Shown here piece by piece: positions 16,464-25,190 of a stretch of DNA of 64,000 bases. The stretch comes from an uncultured Clostridia bacterium (GTDB lineage: Bacteria > Bacillota > Clostridia > Christensenellales > Aristaeellaceae), in the NCBI GenBank assembly GCA_934663595.1, contig CAKUKM010000004.1, positions 1 to 64,000 on the forward strand. The letters run 5' to 3'. A program made the translations under genes and the position numbers. Below the pieces are notes generated by a model. That model was not told the DNA's origin. It saw only the letters and a program-made list of their open reading frames with translations, and ran no database searches. Position 1 is the stretch's first letter. The number at the start of each line of letters is the position of its first letter.

Positions 16464-19121
16464 TTACAGGTTTTCGTTTTTCAGCGCGTCGATCGGGTTG
16501 TCGCGGCGGATGCGGCGGGTGGAGTAGAGCATCGTGGCGAACACGACCACGAACACGCTGCCCACGCCGATTGCGACGCTCTGCCACGGAATATAGAAGC
16601 CGCGCGCCGACGCATAGCCGATATCGGCCACGAGGTAAATCACATACGACATGCCGATACCCGCCGGCAGACCGAACAGCAGGCTGCGCAGGCCGTAGAT
16701 CAGGCATTCGTAATTCATCATCCGGTCGAAGCTGCGATTGGTGAGGCCCACGGATTTCAGCATCGCGAACTCGCGGCGGCGCAGCGCGATGGAGGTCGAA
16801 ATCGTGTTGAACACGTTCGTCATCGCGATCAGCGAAATCAGAATGATGAAGCCCAGCGAGAACACGTTGAGCACCGTGATCATTCGCAGGCCTGCTTCGT
16901 TCTCATCCACGAGGTCATACAGATACGCGGTCGGCAGACCCGATTCCGTGAGCATCGTCTGCATGTCCGAATAGGTTTCCGCGTGCGCATCGGTGGTGAA
17001 TTTAAACCAGACGGACGGATCGCTCGCGATATTTACGGCCTCTTCCATGCTCATCGGGTAAATCAGCGCGCAGGACGTGGTATCGCCGATGAAATAGGGC
17101 GCATCGGAAATCAGCGCGCCGATCGTCGTGGGCGTGTCGCGATAGGCTTCGTCGCGGGTGAGAAGCTTGACGTCGTCGCCGTCCTTGCTTTCGTAGCGAT
17201 AGAGCGTCTCGCCGTTTTCGCCGGTTTCCTCGCCGGTGTAGTCGTAATCGGGCAGCTCGACCCATTCGTGGCGGCGAACCGTGATCGGCGCGGACTTGAA
17301 CACGTCGTAGTCCACGAGCTTTTTGGAATCGTTCGTCGCAACGATCATCGAGGGATGGTTAAACGCGATTGCGAGCGGCGTTTCGGCGTTTAAGAATGTT
17401 TCGGCATTCAGCGAATTCGCCTTGCACAGCGCGCGGAACGCGTCCTCATCGATGAAATACACGTTTGCGCCCACGCCGTAGCCGGAGGCGGTTTCCGCGT
17501 CGATATCGTAGACGCGCAGCATCGAATCGGTGTATTGATCCGCGTCGGCGGCCAGCACCACGGGGGCGATGTGGTAGTAAACGCTGCCGGTTACGCCGCG
17601 CGCGTTTTTCAGCATTTGCAGCGTCGCTTTGCCGTCGAGCCGCTTCGCCGCGTCGCCGGAGACGTGATACTGGATGTCGTTCGCCATCTGCGTGCCGAAG
17701 CCGCTGGCGACGTCGGTCAGATATGCGCTGAACGACGTGGCCGAGATGAACAGCGTCACGCTCAGGAACAGCGAAAACACCGTGGAGCGATATCTCTTGC
17801 GATTGCGGCCGAAATTCTTGGCCGCCAGCAGCCCTTCAAAGCCGAACAGCCGGGCGAGGGGATTTACGCGCACGTCGCGCGGGCGGATTTTTACGTCGCT
17901 CGTTTGCCGAATGGATTCAATCGGGGAGACGGCGAGCGCGCGGCGCGCCGGGATGCGCGCGGAGATCAGCGTGGTAATCAGGCACGCGGCGGCGGCGACG
18001 AGAATGCCCAGCGGCGCGATCGACAGCCGCATCTGAATGCCCGTGCCGCGCGTATCGAGGAACGAGAACGAATCGCGCAGGCAATACAGCGTAATGCCAA
18101 TGCCCAGGCAGCCGATCAGCGTGCCGAGCGGAATCGCGATCGCGCACAGAACGAGCGCTTCATATCGGACGCTTTCGCGAATCTGCCTGCGCGTCGCGCC
18201 CACGGACTTCAGAATGCCGAACTGGCGCGTGCGCTCGCTTACGGAGATCGCGAACGAATTGTAGATCAGCGAAATGGAGCCGAACGCAATCAGCACCACC
18301 AGAATGGCCGCGAAGCCGTACATCATTTGAATGACTGCGCTCTCCGCCGCGGCGCCGGACACCAGAAGCAGATCGCGATGCGCCGACCAGCCCGCAGCCA
18401 CCGCGTTTGCGCGCATGTAGGAATAGAAGCGCGTCGGGTGCTTTACGGTAAACGCCGCGCCGATTTCGCCGCTCTCCGCGCCGACGGTCAGCGCCGTGTA
18501 GCCGGGGCAGGAGACGGCCTCGAGCGCGCTGTCCAGCCGCTCGTACAGGCCGACGACCGTGTATTTCCGCGAAAGCGCGTTCTGAAGCTGTTCGCCGGCG
18601 GCGTATTCATCGCGATCGGCAAGCGCTTCGCCGCTCGCGGAAACGCGGTCGCCCAGCTCGAGCGAGATCGTGTCGCCCACCGGAATCACCACATTGCCGT
18701 TGCTCGCGAGGTGCGCGGGCAGCAGAATTTCATCGGATTTTTCCGGCATGCGCCCGGAGAGAATGCGCACGGAAACGAGATCGGTAAAGCCGTCGCCCAT
18801 CGATTTAACCAGCAGATACGGCTTGTTTTCATTGCTGCTGCCGATATCCGCCCAGCCGACTGTGCGCCAGGTCGCGAGCTTACTGATTTCGCCGTCGGAT
18901 TTAAGCGTATTCAGCTCGGAATCCGTAAGGGACGGATAGAAGCCGTGGAACGCGCCGACCGCCGCGACCTCGTTGCGCGTTAAATAGTCCAGGCCGCTGT
19001 GCGCGCCCTGAATGACCGCCGTAAACAGCGCCATCGACAGCGTGATGCCGATGATCGTAACCAGCGTGCGCGTGCGGTTTTTCGCGAGCGCGCGGCGCGT
19101 TAAGCAATGGAAAATGTTCAT
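16464..19121 (-). CDS. FtsX-family ABC transporter permease
   Basis: 885 residues. It has an N-terminal anchor helix (about 17-38), a large extracellular domain, three helices (about 255-400) with the FtsX-type SISLIYNSFAISVSERTRQF and GILKSVGATRRQ, then a second anchor helix and a second extracellular domain. Three more helices (about 730-880) end with FAMLKSVGLTNRSFDRMM. This 4+4 layout is that of MacB/BceB-like export or peptide-sensing permeases. Its start overlaps the ATPase stop by four bases, so both subunits are made together. The substrate is unknown. Confidence 0.9.
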   Translation of the reverse strand: MNIFHCLTRRALAKNRTRTLVTIIGITLSMALFTAVIQGAHSGLDYLTRNEVAAVGAFHGFYPSLTDSELNTLKSDGEISKLATWRTVGWADIGSSNENKPYLLVKSMGDGFTDLVSVRILSGRMPEKSDEILLPAHLASNGNVVIPVGDTISLELGDRVSASGEALADRDEYAAGEQLQNALSRKYTVVGLYERLDSALEAVSCPGYTALTVGAESGEIGAAFTVKHPTRFYSYMRANAVAAGWSAHRDLLLVSGAAAESAVIQMMYGFAAILVVLIAFGSISLIYNSFAISVSERTRQFGILKSVGATRRQIRESVRYEALVLCAIAIPLGTLIGCLGIGITLYCLRDSFSFLDTRGTGIQMRLSIAPLGILVAAAACLITTLISARIPARRALAVSPIESIRQTSDVKIRPRDVRVNPLARLFGFEGLLAAKNFGRNRKRYRSTVFSLFLSVTLFISATSFSAYLTDVASGFGTQMANDIQYHVSGDAAKRLDGKATLQMLKNARGVTGSVYYHIAPVVLAADADQYTDSMLRVYDIDAETASGYGVGANVYFIDEDAFRALCKANSLNAETFLNAETPLAIAFNHPSMIVATNDSKKLVDYDVFKSAPITVRRHEWVELPDYDYTGEETGENGETLYRYESKDGDDVKLLTRDEAYRDTPTTIGALISDAPYFIGDTTSCALIYPMSMEEAVNIASDPSVWFKFTTDAHAETYSDMQTMLTESGLPTAYLYDLVDENEAGLRMITVLNVFSLGFIILISLIAMTNVFNTISTSIALRRREFAMLKSVGLTNRSFDRMMNYECLIYGLRSLLFGLPAGIGMSYVIYLVADIGYASARGFYIPWQSVAIGVGSVFVVVFATMLYSTRRIRRDNPIDALKNENL

Positions 19122-19810
19122 CTGCGCGCCTCCCGAATCCGTTCGTCGCGCACGATGCGCCCGTCGTCGATGGCGATGATGCGATCCGCCTGCATGGCGA
19201 TGGATTCATCATGGGTGATTACGACCAGCGTCTGATCGTATTCGCGGTTGCAGGTCTTGAGCAGCTCCATGATTTCCTGGCTGTTTTTGCTGTCCAGGTT
19301 GCCGGTCGGCTCGTCGGCGAGCACGACGGACGGCGAATTCATCAGCGCGCGGCCGATGGATACGCGCTGCTGCTGGCCGCCGGAGAGCTGATTCGGCAGA
19401 TTCTTCTCGCGCCCGCGCAGGCCGAGCACGTCCATCAGCTCGTTCAGCCATTTCTGATTGACCTTGCGGCCGTCCATCAGCACCGGCAGCGTCATGTTTT
19501 CCACGACGTTCAATACCGGAATCAGGTTGTAAAACTGATAAATCAGCCCCACCTGCCGGCGGCGGAAGATCGCGAGATGATCCTCGTCCTGCGCGTAAAC
19601 GTCCTGGCCGTCGAGGAAAACCTTGCCCTCTGTGGGCCGGTCTACGCCGCCCAGAATGTGCAGAAGCGTGGATTTGCCCGAGCCGGACGGGCCGATGATC
19701 GCCAGAAATTCGCCGCGCTCAATCGAAAACGAAATGTCATTTACCGCGCGCACCGCGTTTTCACCGGTTCCGTAGACCTTCGAAAGGTGTTCAATTCGCA
19801 TGATTTCCAT
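19118..19810 (-). CDS. ABC transporter ATP-binding protein (MacB/LolD type)
   Basis: 230 residues. Walker A is GPSGSGKST, the Q-loop IYQFYNLIP, the signature LSGGQQQRVSIGRAL, Walker B VVLADEPTGNLD and the switch His THDES. The LIPVLNVVENMTLP segment is characteristic of ATPases that drive FtsX-type permeases. It pairs with the overlapping 885-residue permease downstream. An AAGGAGAATTCTT site precedes the ATG. Confidence 0.93.
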   Translation of the reverse strand: MEIMRIEHLSKVYGTGENAVRAVNDISFSIERGEFLAIIGPSGSGKSTLLHILGGVDRPTEGKVFLDGQDVYAQDEDHLAIFRRRQVGLIYQFYNLIPVLNVVENMTLPVLMDGRKVNQKWLNELMDVLGLRGREKNLPNQLSGGQQQRVSIGRALMNSPSVVLADEPTGNLDSKNSQEIMELLKTCNREYDQTLVVITHDESIAMQADRIIAIDDGRIVRDERIREARR

Positions 19811-19841
19811 AAGAATTCTCCTTTTTCATTCACTCGGGTAA

Positions 19842-19896
19842 CAGTATACCGGACAAAAGTGACGCCTCGGTGACAGCGCGATAAGCGTTTTGTCAC
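19842..19896 (-). promoter_or_regulatory. promoter region of the FtsX-type ABC operon with GTGAC motifs
   Basis: On the minus strand a TATACT box (19842-19847) lies 32 bases before the ATG, without a good -35 element. That suggests an activated promoter. Upstream are GTGAC at 19859-19863, GTGACA at 19870-19875 and the inverted TGTCAC at 19891-19896. This spacing of inverted motifs could be a response-regulator site. Inference only. Confidence 0.4.
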
Positions 19897-20032
19897 TCAG
19901 GCCGCCGATTGGGCGCTGTCGCTGCGCGGCGGGTGCTCAATCGCGAGCGTCCCATTTGTTGATTTTGCGTTTTGATATTGTGCAAAACTGCCGAAACAAT
20001 GATGCTGATTATACGTTTTTTGTTTTTTGCTA

Positions 20033-20061
20033 TTGACAATTTGCGGTTATAATGATACACT
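20033..20061 (+). promoter_or_regulatory. promoter of the sugar ABC importer operon
   Basis: TTGACA (20033-20038), 17-bp spacer, TACACT (20056-20061). A TATAAT at 20048-20053 is only 9 bases from that -35, so it either uses another upstream element or is incidental. Confidence 0.6.
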
Positions 20062-20093
20062 CACGTTATGGAAGTCTTGACCTGAATGAGGCA

Positions 20094-20132
20094 TAAGGCG
20101 CGTTCGGCATTGAAGTGCGCTTTATATTTTTT
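20094..20132 (+). terminator. terminator-like hairpin in the importer leader
   Basis: TAAGGCGC / GCGCTTTA pairs around a 15-base loop and is followed by TATTTTTT, between the promoter and the first gene. It could attenuate transcription of the operon or be a weak processing hairpin. Confidence 0.5.
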
Positions 20133-20171
20133 AACGGGCGTGACTCGTAAATCGAAAGGAAGGTAATCACC

Positions 20172-21386
20172 ATGAAACGGATCTTGGCACTGGTTGTTTC
20201 CCTGCTCCTCGTATTGTCCCTGTCCTCGGCGCTCGCCGAAGAGAAGAAGACCATCGAATTCTTCTGCGTAAAGGAAGAAGTTCAGTCGATCTTCCAGGAG
20301 ATTATCAAGGACTTCGAAGCGGAAAACCCCGATATCCACGTTGAACTGACCTATGCGTCCGACGGCGAAACCGTTCTTCTGACCCGCATTGCGAGCAACG
20401 AGGTTCCGGATACCATGAGCCTGTATCCCGCGGAGCAGACCTATCGTCAGCTGCTGGACGAAGGCTACATCATGGATCTGACCGACTGCGGTTTTGAGAG
20501 CAATGTCGAGCAGGCCATGCTGGACCTGGCGAGCTACAACGGCTCTCAGATCTCCCTGCCCTACACGCTGAGCCTGTATGGCATTCACTACAACAAGACG
20601 CTGTTCACCGAGCTGGGCATTCAGATCCCCACCACGATGGACGAGCTGATCGAGGTCTGCAAGACCCTGAAGGAAGCGGGCTACGATGCGTTCGCGCTGC
20701 CCTTCGCCAACAACGCCAACCAGATCGCCGAGCGCCTGATCAGCGCCTTCGACGGCAATTCCTACGTTGACTTCCAGGCGGTTGCCGACGGCGAGAAGGA
20801 CATCCACGATGTGGCGTCCCTGACCGCGCTTGCGGATTTCATCAAGGCGATCAAGCCCTACTCCAGCGCCGACGCGATGGGCATGAACAACGACTCCGCG
20901 CACGCCGATTTCGTCAACAAGAAGGCCGCCATGCGCCTGCAGGGCTCCTGGTATCTGTCCACCTTCGAAGAGGCGAAAGCTGATTTCGAAATCGGTCTGT
21001 TCGGCATTCCGTCCCCGGTAACCGGCAAGACCATCATCCCCGTCAACATCGACACCGGCTTCTCCATTTCCGCGACGACCAAGTATCCGGACGCCTGCAT
21101 GAAGTGGATCGAGTATCTGTCCCGCACGGAGGTCGCTCAGAAGTACTACACCGTCGACGGTAACATCAACATGATCAAGGGCGTTACCTATGATCGCGAG
21201 CCCTACATGGACGTTTACAACACCGTTATGGCGGGCAACATGAGCCTGACTCAGATCAACCTCTGGCAGCAGGGCGTCAATGTCCGTTCCGGTATCGCGG
21301 CTGCGATCCAGAACTTCTACATGGACGAAGACTACGAAGCCTTCTACCAGACCTGCTACGACGTCATCATCGAAAACTACGAATAA
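20172..21386 (+). CDS. extracellular sugar-binding protein of an ABC importer
   Basis: 404 residues with a signal peptide (about 1-22, MKRILALVVSLLLVLSLSSA then LA-EE). There is no lipobox Cys, unusual for a Gram-positive binding protein, so anchoring is unclear. The mature part is a family 1 solute-binding fold (FEAENPDIHVELTYASDGET, MWSG-like TMSLYPAEQTY, a late NKKAAMRLQGSWYLSTF). Codons end in C far more often than in neighbouring genes (for example CTGACC, TACAAC), which fits high expression. An 11-bp intercistronic hairpin follows. The ligand is unknown, probably an oligosaccharide. Confidence 0.9.
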   Translation: MKRILALVVSLLLVLSLSSALAEEKKTIEFFCVKEEVQSIFQEIIKDFEAENPDIHVELTYASDGETVLLTRIASNEVPDTMSLYPAEQTYRQLLDEGYIMDLTDCGFESNVEQAMLDLASYNGSQISLPYTLSLYGIHYNKTLFTELGIQIPTTMDELIEVCKTLKEAGYDAFALPFANNANQIAERLISAFDGNSYVDFQAVADGEKDIHDVASLTALADFIKAIKPYSSADAMGMNNDSAHADFVNKKAAMRLQGSWYLSTFEEAKADFEIGLFGIPSPVTGKTIIPVNIDTGFSISATTKYPDACMKWIEYLSRTEVAQKYYTVDGNINMIKGVTYDREPYMDVYNTVMAGNMSLTQINLWQQGVNVRSGIAAAIQNFYMDEDYEAFYQTCYDVIIENYE

Positions 21387-21405
21387 TCGGCTTTTCTGAA
21401 CAACT

Positions 21406-21450
21406 GGGCGGCGTCCTTACGGGCGCGTTTCGGACGCCGCCCTCTTTCAG
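21406..21450 (+). promoter_or_regulatory. intercistronic hairpin after the binding-protein gene
   Basis: Perfect 11-bp stem GGGCGGCGTCC (21406-21416) / GGACGCCGCCC (21432-21442) followed by TCTTTC. Such hairpins commonly protect the binding-protein mRNA and reduce read-through into permease genes. Confidence 0.65.
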
Positions 21451-21477
21451 GAAAACGCTGAATTAGGAAGTGACATT

Positions 21478-22392
21478 ATGGCGAATCGGAAAAAGAAGCA
21501 GGGAACGATGAATCAGGTCGTGACCCGGTCCAGACGGATTACGTTTCTGGCGTTCAGCATTCCCGGTATCTTTCTTTACAGCCTGTTCTTTATCTATCCG
21601 GTTTTAATGGGTATCTATTACAGTCTGACGGACTGGAACGGCATTTCCCGAAATGTGAATTTCATCGGATTTGCCAACTACGTGAAAATTTTTACCAGGA
21701 GTCCCCGATTCAGAAACGCGATCACGTTCAACCTGCGCTATACGGTGATGTATGTCGCGCTCATTTTGGTTTTGGGCATCTTTCTTGCGCTGATTTTGAA
21801 TCATAAAGTGAAGGGCATCACCTTCTTCCGGGCGGCGTTCTTCCTTCCGGCGGTGCTCTGCGGCGTAACGGTCGGCCTGATTTACGGGCAGATCTTCTAT
21901 CGAATTGTTCCGGCGCTCGGCAAAGCGCTGGGCGTCGAGGCGCTGAGCACCAATATTCTCGGCAGCAAACAGCTGGCGATCTATGGCATTTTGTTCGTAA
22001 GCGTCTGGCAGGGGCTCGCGATGCCGACAGTCCTGTTCCTCGCGGGCCTTCAGACGATTCCGACCGATCTGTATGAATCCGCGATGATTGACGGCGCGAA
22101 CAGCTGGCAGCGCTTCAAGTTTATCACGATGCCTTTCCTGCTCCCGGTTGTCACGGTCGTTCTGATTCTGTCGGTAAAGGGCGGTCTGGGCATCTTCGAT
22201 CTGATCGTCGCGTTGACGGACGGCGGCCCGGCGCGCACGACGGAGAGCGTCAGCTATCTCGTATACGCGGACGCGTTCAAGAACAACAAATTCAGCTTTG
22301 CAATCGCTGAATCCGTCGTGGTCGGTATGATATTGGCGTTGATCTCCGTTGTGCAGATCATCTTCCAGAATAAGAAGAAGGTGAACAGATGA
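21478..22392 (+). CDS. sugar ABC transporter permease (MalF/UgpA type)
   Basis: 304 residues with about six membrane helices. The EAA loop near residue 205 reads YESAMIDGANSWQRFKFITM, the site that docks the ATPase. AFSIPGIFLYSLFFIYPVLM in the first helix is typical of CUT1 permeases. It overlaps the second permease by four bases (ATGA). No ATPase gene is in this operon, so a shared MsmK/MalK-type ATPase elsewhere is likely. Confidence 0.92.
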   Translation: MANRKKKQGTMNQVVTRSRRITFLAFSIPGIFLYSLFFIYPVLMGIYYSLTDWNGISRNVNFIGFANYVKIFTRSPRFRNAITFNLRYTVMYVALILVLGIFLALILNHKVKGITFFRAAFFLPAVLCGVTVGLIYGQIFYRIVPALGKALGVEALSTNILGSKQLAIYGILFVSVWQGLAMPTVLFLAGLQTIPTDLYESAMIDGANSWQRFKFITMPFLLPVVTVVLILSVKGGLGIFDLIVALTDGGPARTTESVSYLVYADAFKNNKFSFAIAESVVVGMILALISVVQIIFQNKKKVNR

Positions 22393-23222
22393 AACTGAGC
22401 AAAGGTACGAAGGCGCTGACCTATCTGATCTGTATTCTGGGCGTGCTGGTCGTTATTTTTCCGCTGTATGTTACCGTGGTAACGTCCCTGAAGAGTCCGG
22501 CGGAAAGCGCGCGCAGTTTCATTACGCCGCCGTCCGAGATTTATCTGGACAACTTTAAGAAGATGCTGAACGGCGGCACCTACTGGCGCGCGCTCGGGAA
22601 CACCGTGTACATTACAGCGTTCGTGCTGCTGGGCAATATGATCGTCATGCCGCCGCTGGCATATGCGGTTTCGCGCTCGATGGGCGTCAGCCGCGGCTAT
22701 CGGATTCTGTATTATTACCTGCTGCTGGGTATTTTCATCCCGTTTCAGGTAAAGATGATTCCGCTGGTAAAGCTGCTGTCGTCGCTGGGCATGATGACGC
22801 CCACGGGCCTTGCGGTGCTGTGCATCGGTTCGAGCACCTGCGAAAGCGTGTTCCTGTATGTCGGATACATGGAATCCATTCCGAAGGACATCGAAGAAGC
22901 GGCGTATATCGACGGTGCGAGCACGGCGCAGACGTTCTATCGAATCGTGCTGCCGCTGCTCAAGCCCATTCTCGCTACGGCGATGATTAAGGACGGCCTG
23001 TGGATCTGGAATGACTATATGCTGCCGCTGCTTACACTGAACAAGAGCGCCAACTATTGGACGCTGACCTTGTTTGCATACAATTTCCAGAGCGAAAATG
23101 CGATTGACTATGGCGCGACGTTCGCCTGCTATTGCCTGCAAATGCTTCCGATTATGGTATTCTATGTGTTTATGCAGAAGAATATCATCGGCGGTCTGAC
23201 GGCGGGCGCGGTCAAGAGCTGA
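22389..23222 (+). CDS. sugar ABC transporter permease (MalG/UgpE type)
   Basis: 277 residues, about six helices. The EAA loop reads IEEAAYIDGASTAQTFYRIV near residue 170. VVTSLKSPAE near 35 is typical of the CUT1 MalG-type subunit. It forms the heteromeric channel with the overlapping upstream permease. Followed by a 10-bp hairpin before the MBL gene. Confidence 0.92.
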   Translation: MKLSKGTKALTYLICILGVLVVIFPLYVTVVTSLKSPAESARSFITPPSEIYLDNFKKMLNGGTYWRALGNTVYITAFVLLGNMIVMPPLAYAVSRSMGVSRGYRILYYYLLLGIFIPFQVKMIPLVKLLSSLGMMTPTGLAVLCIGSSTCESVFLYVGYMESIPKDIEEAAYIDGASTAQTFYRIVLPLLKPILATAMIKDGLWIWNDYMLPLLTLNKSANYWTLTLFAYNFQSENAIDYGATFACYCLQMLPIMVFYVFMQKNIIGGLTAGAVKS

Positions 23223-23240
23223 TCCATTGAGGAAAACGAT

Positions 23241-23270
23241 GCGTGATGGCGAATTCGTTTGCCATCACGC
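23241..23270 (+). promoter_or_regulatory. intercistronic hairpin
   Basis: Perfect 10-bp stem GCGTGATGGC / GCCATCACGC with a 10-base loop between the permease and MBL genes. A short CTGTTTATG tail follows, so it may be a partial terminator. Confidence 0.6.
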
Positions 23271-23295
23271 CTGTTTATGCAAAAGGAGAAAAAGC

Positions 23296-24135
23296 ATGAA
23301 GATCAAATACTATGGAACCGCGGCGGCGGAGGGCTGGCCCGGACTGTTTTGCGTTTGCCCGTTCTGTCAGGAAGCGAAAAGGCGCGGCGGAAAGAACATT
23401 CGCACGCGCTCGCAATCCGCGATTGACGATCGCCTGCTGATTGATTTCCCGCCGGATACGTATCTGCATATGCTGTTTTACGGGCTGGATCTTCCGAAAT
23501 ACAAGAGCTGCATCATCACCCACGCCCACGAGGATCACCTGTACCCGCAGGATCTCGGGATGCGCGCGCACGGCTATGCGTCGGAACTGATTCCGGAAAA
23601 ATTCAGCGTGTATGCGCCCGATTCCGCGATTGCGTGGATCGAAGCGCTGCCGGATTGGGCGAAGGATCGCGAACGCCTCGAATGGCAGGAGATCATGGAG
23701 TATACGACCTGTGAAATCGAGGGCTACAAGGTCACGCCGATGCTCGCAAGACACGGCAAATACGAAAAACCGCCGATCAAATGCTATATCTACACGATCG
23801 AAAAGGACGGCGAGCGCATTCTCTACGGAAACGACACCGGCTGGTTTCCGGACGAAACGTGGGAATACATTCGCGGCAAGCGCTACGATCTCGTGAGCCT
23901 CGATTGCACGATGCTCGCCCGCAAGGAGGGCACGAATCATATGGGCGTCGAGGATGTGCTGGAGACTCAGAAAAAGCTGATCGAGATCGGCTGCGCGGAT
24001 GAAAACACCGTTTGGGTGATCAACCATTTTTCCCATAACGGCGGCGTCCTGCATGAGGAGCTGGAGGAGCGCATGAAGCCGCACGGTTTCATCGTCGCCT
24101 ACGACGGACTCGAGGTTTCCACGAAGAAAAAATGA
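23296..24135 (+). CDS. MBL-fold metallo-hydrolase (PhnP-like)
   Basis: 279 residues from the ATG at 23296 (AAAAGGAG site). The metal-binding THAHEDHL motif lies near residue 80, with later His and Asp ligands (ARHG, YGNDTGWF, NHFSHNG). An N-terminal CVCPFCQEAKRRGGKNIRTR holds a CxxC pair, as in PhnP-like phosphodiesterases with a structural zinc. It may process the imported compound or a cyclic phosphate. The link to the importer rests only on position. Ends in a bidirectional terminator. Confidence 0.88.
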   Translation: MKIKYYGTAAAEGWPGLFCVCPFCQEAKRRGGKNIRTRSQSAIDDRLLIDFPPDTYLHMLFYGLDLPKYKSCIITHAHEDHLYPQDLGMRAHGYASELIPEKFSVYAPDSAIAWIEALPDWAKDRERLEWQEIMEYTTCEIEGYKVTPMLARHGKYEKPPIKCYIYTIEKDGERILYGNDTGWFPDETWEYIRGKRYDLVSLDCTMLARKEGTNHMGVEDVLETQKKLIEIGCADENTVWVINHFSHNGGVLHEELEERMKPHGFIVAYDGLEVSTKKK

Positions 24136-24140
24136 ATTTC

Positions 24141-24186
24141 AGCCCGTATGCGAGAGAACATCATTTGCATGCGGGCTTCGTTTATA
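24141..24186. terminator. bidirectional terminator
   Basis: AGCCCGTATGC / GCATGCGGGCT (one G-T pair) with a 15-base loop and T-rich flank, between the convergent MBL and histidine kinase genes. Confidence 0.75.
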
Positions 24187-25189
24187 CAATTTCCTTATAA
24201 AAGCGAATGGTGAATTGCGCGCCGCCTTCTCGGCGGTTTTGCGCCTGGATGGTTCCGTTCTGACGGGCGACGATTTCACGCGCGAGCGCGAGCCCGATGC
24301 CGACGCTGCCCTCCGACGCGTTTTGACCGCGATAAAAGCGCTCGAACAGGTGCGGAATATCGCCGGGCGCGAAGCCCGAGCCGGTATCGGCGATGGTGAT
24401 TTCGGTAAATATCGGCGTTTCACGCGCCTGAATTGCAATTTTGCCGCCCGGCGGCGTGTGCTCGACGCAATTCTTGATTACGTTCCCGAGCGCCTCGACG
24501 CTCCAGGCCAAATCGCCCGCAAACGCCTCGTCGCGCACCGCAATTTCCGCCTCCAGCCCGCGAAGCTCCATGGAGATCGTCAGCGGTTCCACGGCGCGAT
24601 CCACCAGCGCTCGAACGGAAACGCGCGCGGATTCGAATTTCGCCGTGCCCGCGTCGATGCGCGACAGCTTGAGCAGCGTTTCAATCAGCCAGTCGATCCG
24701 GCGCAGCGACTTTTGCAGCTCACGCGCCAGCGCGATCCGCCGCGTCTCCGATACGCCCTCGCGCCGAAGCAGCGAAACCGTCAGATTCATGCTGGTCAGC
24801 GGCGTGCGCAATTGATGCGAGATATCGGCGATCGCGTCGGAGAGCTGCGATTTGTCGGCCTGCAGCGCGCTCGCGGTCTGGCGCAGGCGAACGACCATCT
24901 TCTGAATCTCCGCGCGCAGTATGGCCAGCTCGCCCTCGCTGCTTAAAGCAATCAGGTTGATTTCCGAATCGTGCAGCACGCGGTCGATTGAATCGCTCAA
25001 TTCGGCGATGGCGCGATAGCGCGCGCGGGTGGTGCGCAGGAAAAGAAGCGCATAGGCCAGCGCCGAAGCGAGCGCAATCAGCGCCGCCTGCGCGCTGCAG
25101 AGCGTCCATGCGGCGACGACGGCGGCGACGGCGATCGCCAGATGCATCAGAAGCGGCCTTTGAATTTCCGGATTTCGATAAAAGCGCAT
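24182..25189 (-). CDS. sensor histidine kinase
   Basis: 335 residues. Two adjacent membrane helices (about 13-31 and 34-51) have almost no external loop, the layout of intramembrane-sensing kinases that read the state of an ABC transporter or cell envelope. The phospho-acceptor His lies in SHQLRTPLTSM (near 125). The ATPase domain has NVIKNCVEHTP (N box), DTGSGF (G1) and GSVGIGLALA (G2). It starts one base after the response regulator stop. The FtsX-type ABC transporter 5 kb away is a possible partner, not proven. Confidence 0.92.
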   Translation of the reverse strand: MRFYRNPEIQRPLLMHLAIAVAAVVAAWTLCSAQAALIALASALAYALLFLRTTRARYRAIAELSDSIDRVLHDSEINLIALSSEGELAILRAEIQKMVVRLRQTASALQADKSQLSDAIADISHQLRTPLTSMNLTVSLLRREGVSETRRIALARELQKSLRRIDWLIETLLKLSRIDAGTAKFESARVSVRALVDRAVEPLTISMELRGLEAEIAVRDEAFAGDLAWSVEALGNVIKNCVEHTPPGGKIAIQARETPIFTEITIADTGSGFAPGDIPHLFERFYRGQNASEGSVGIGLALAREIVARQNGTIQAQNRREGGAQFTIRFYKEIV

Positions 25190-25190
25190 T

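Noticed and set aside
20033..20053. TTGACA with TATAAT as one promoter
   Set aside because: The spacing is only 9 bp. TTGACA with TACACT at 17 bp is better.
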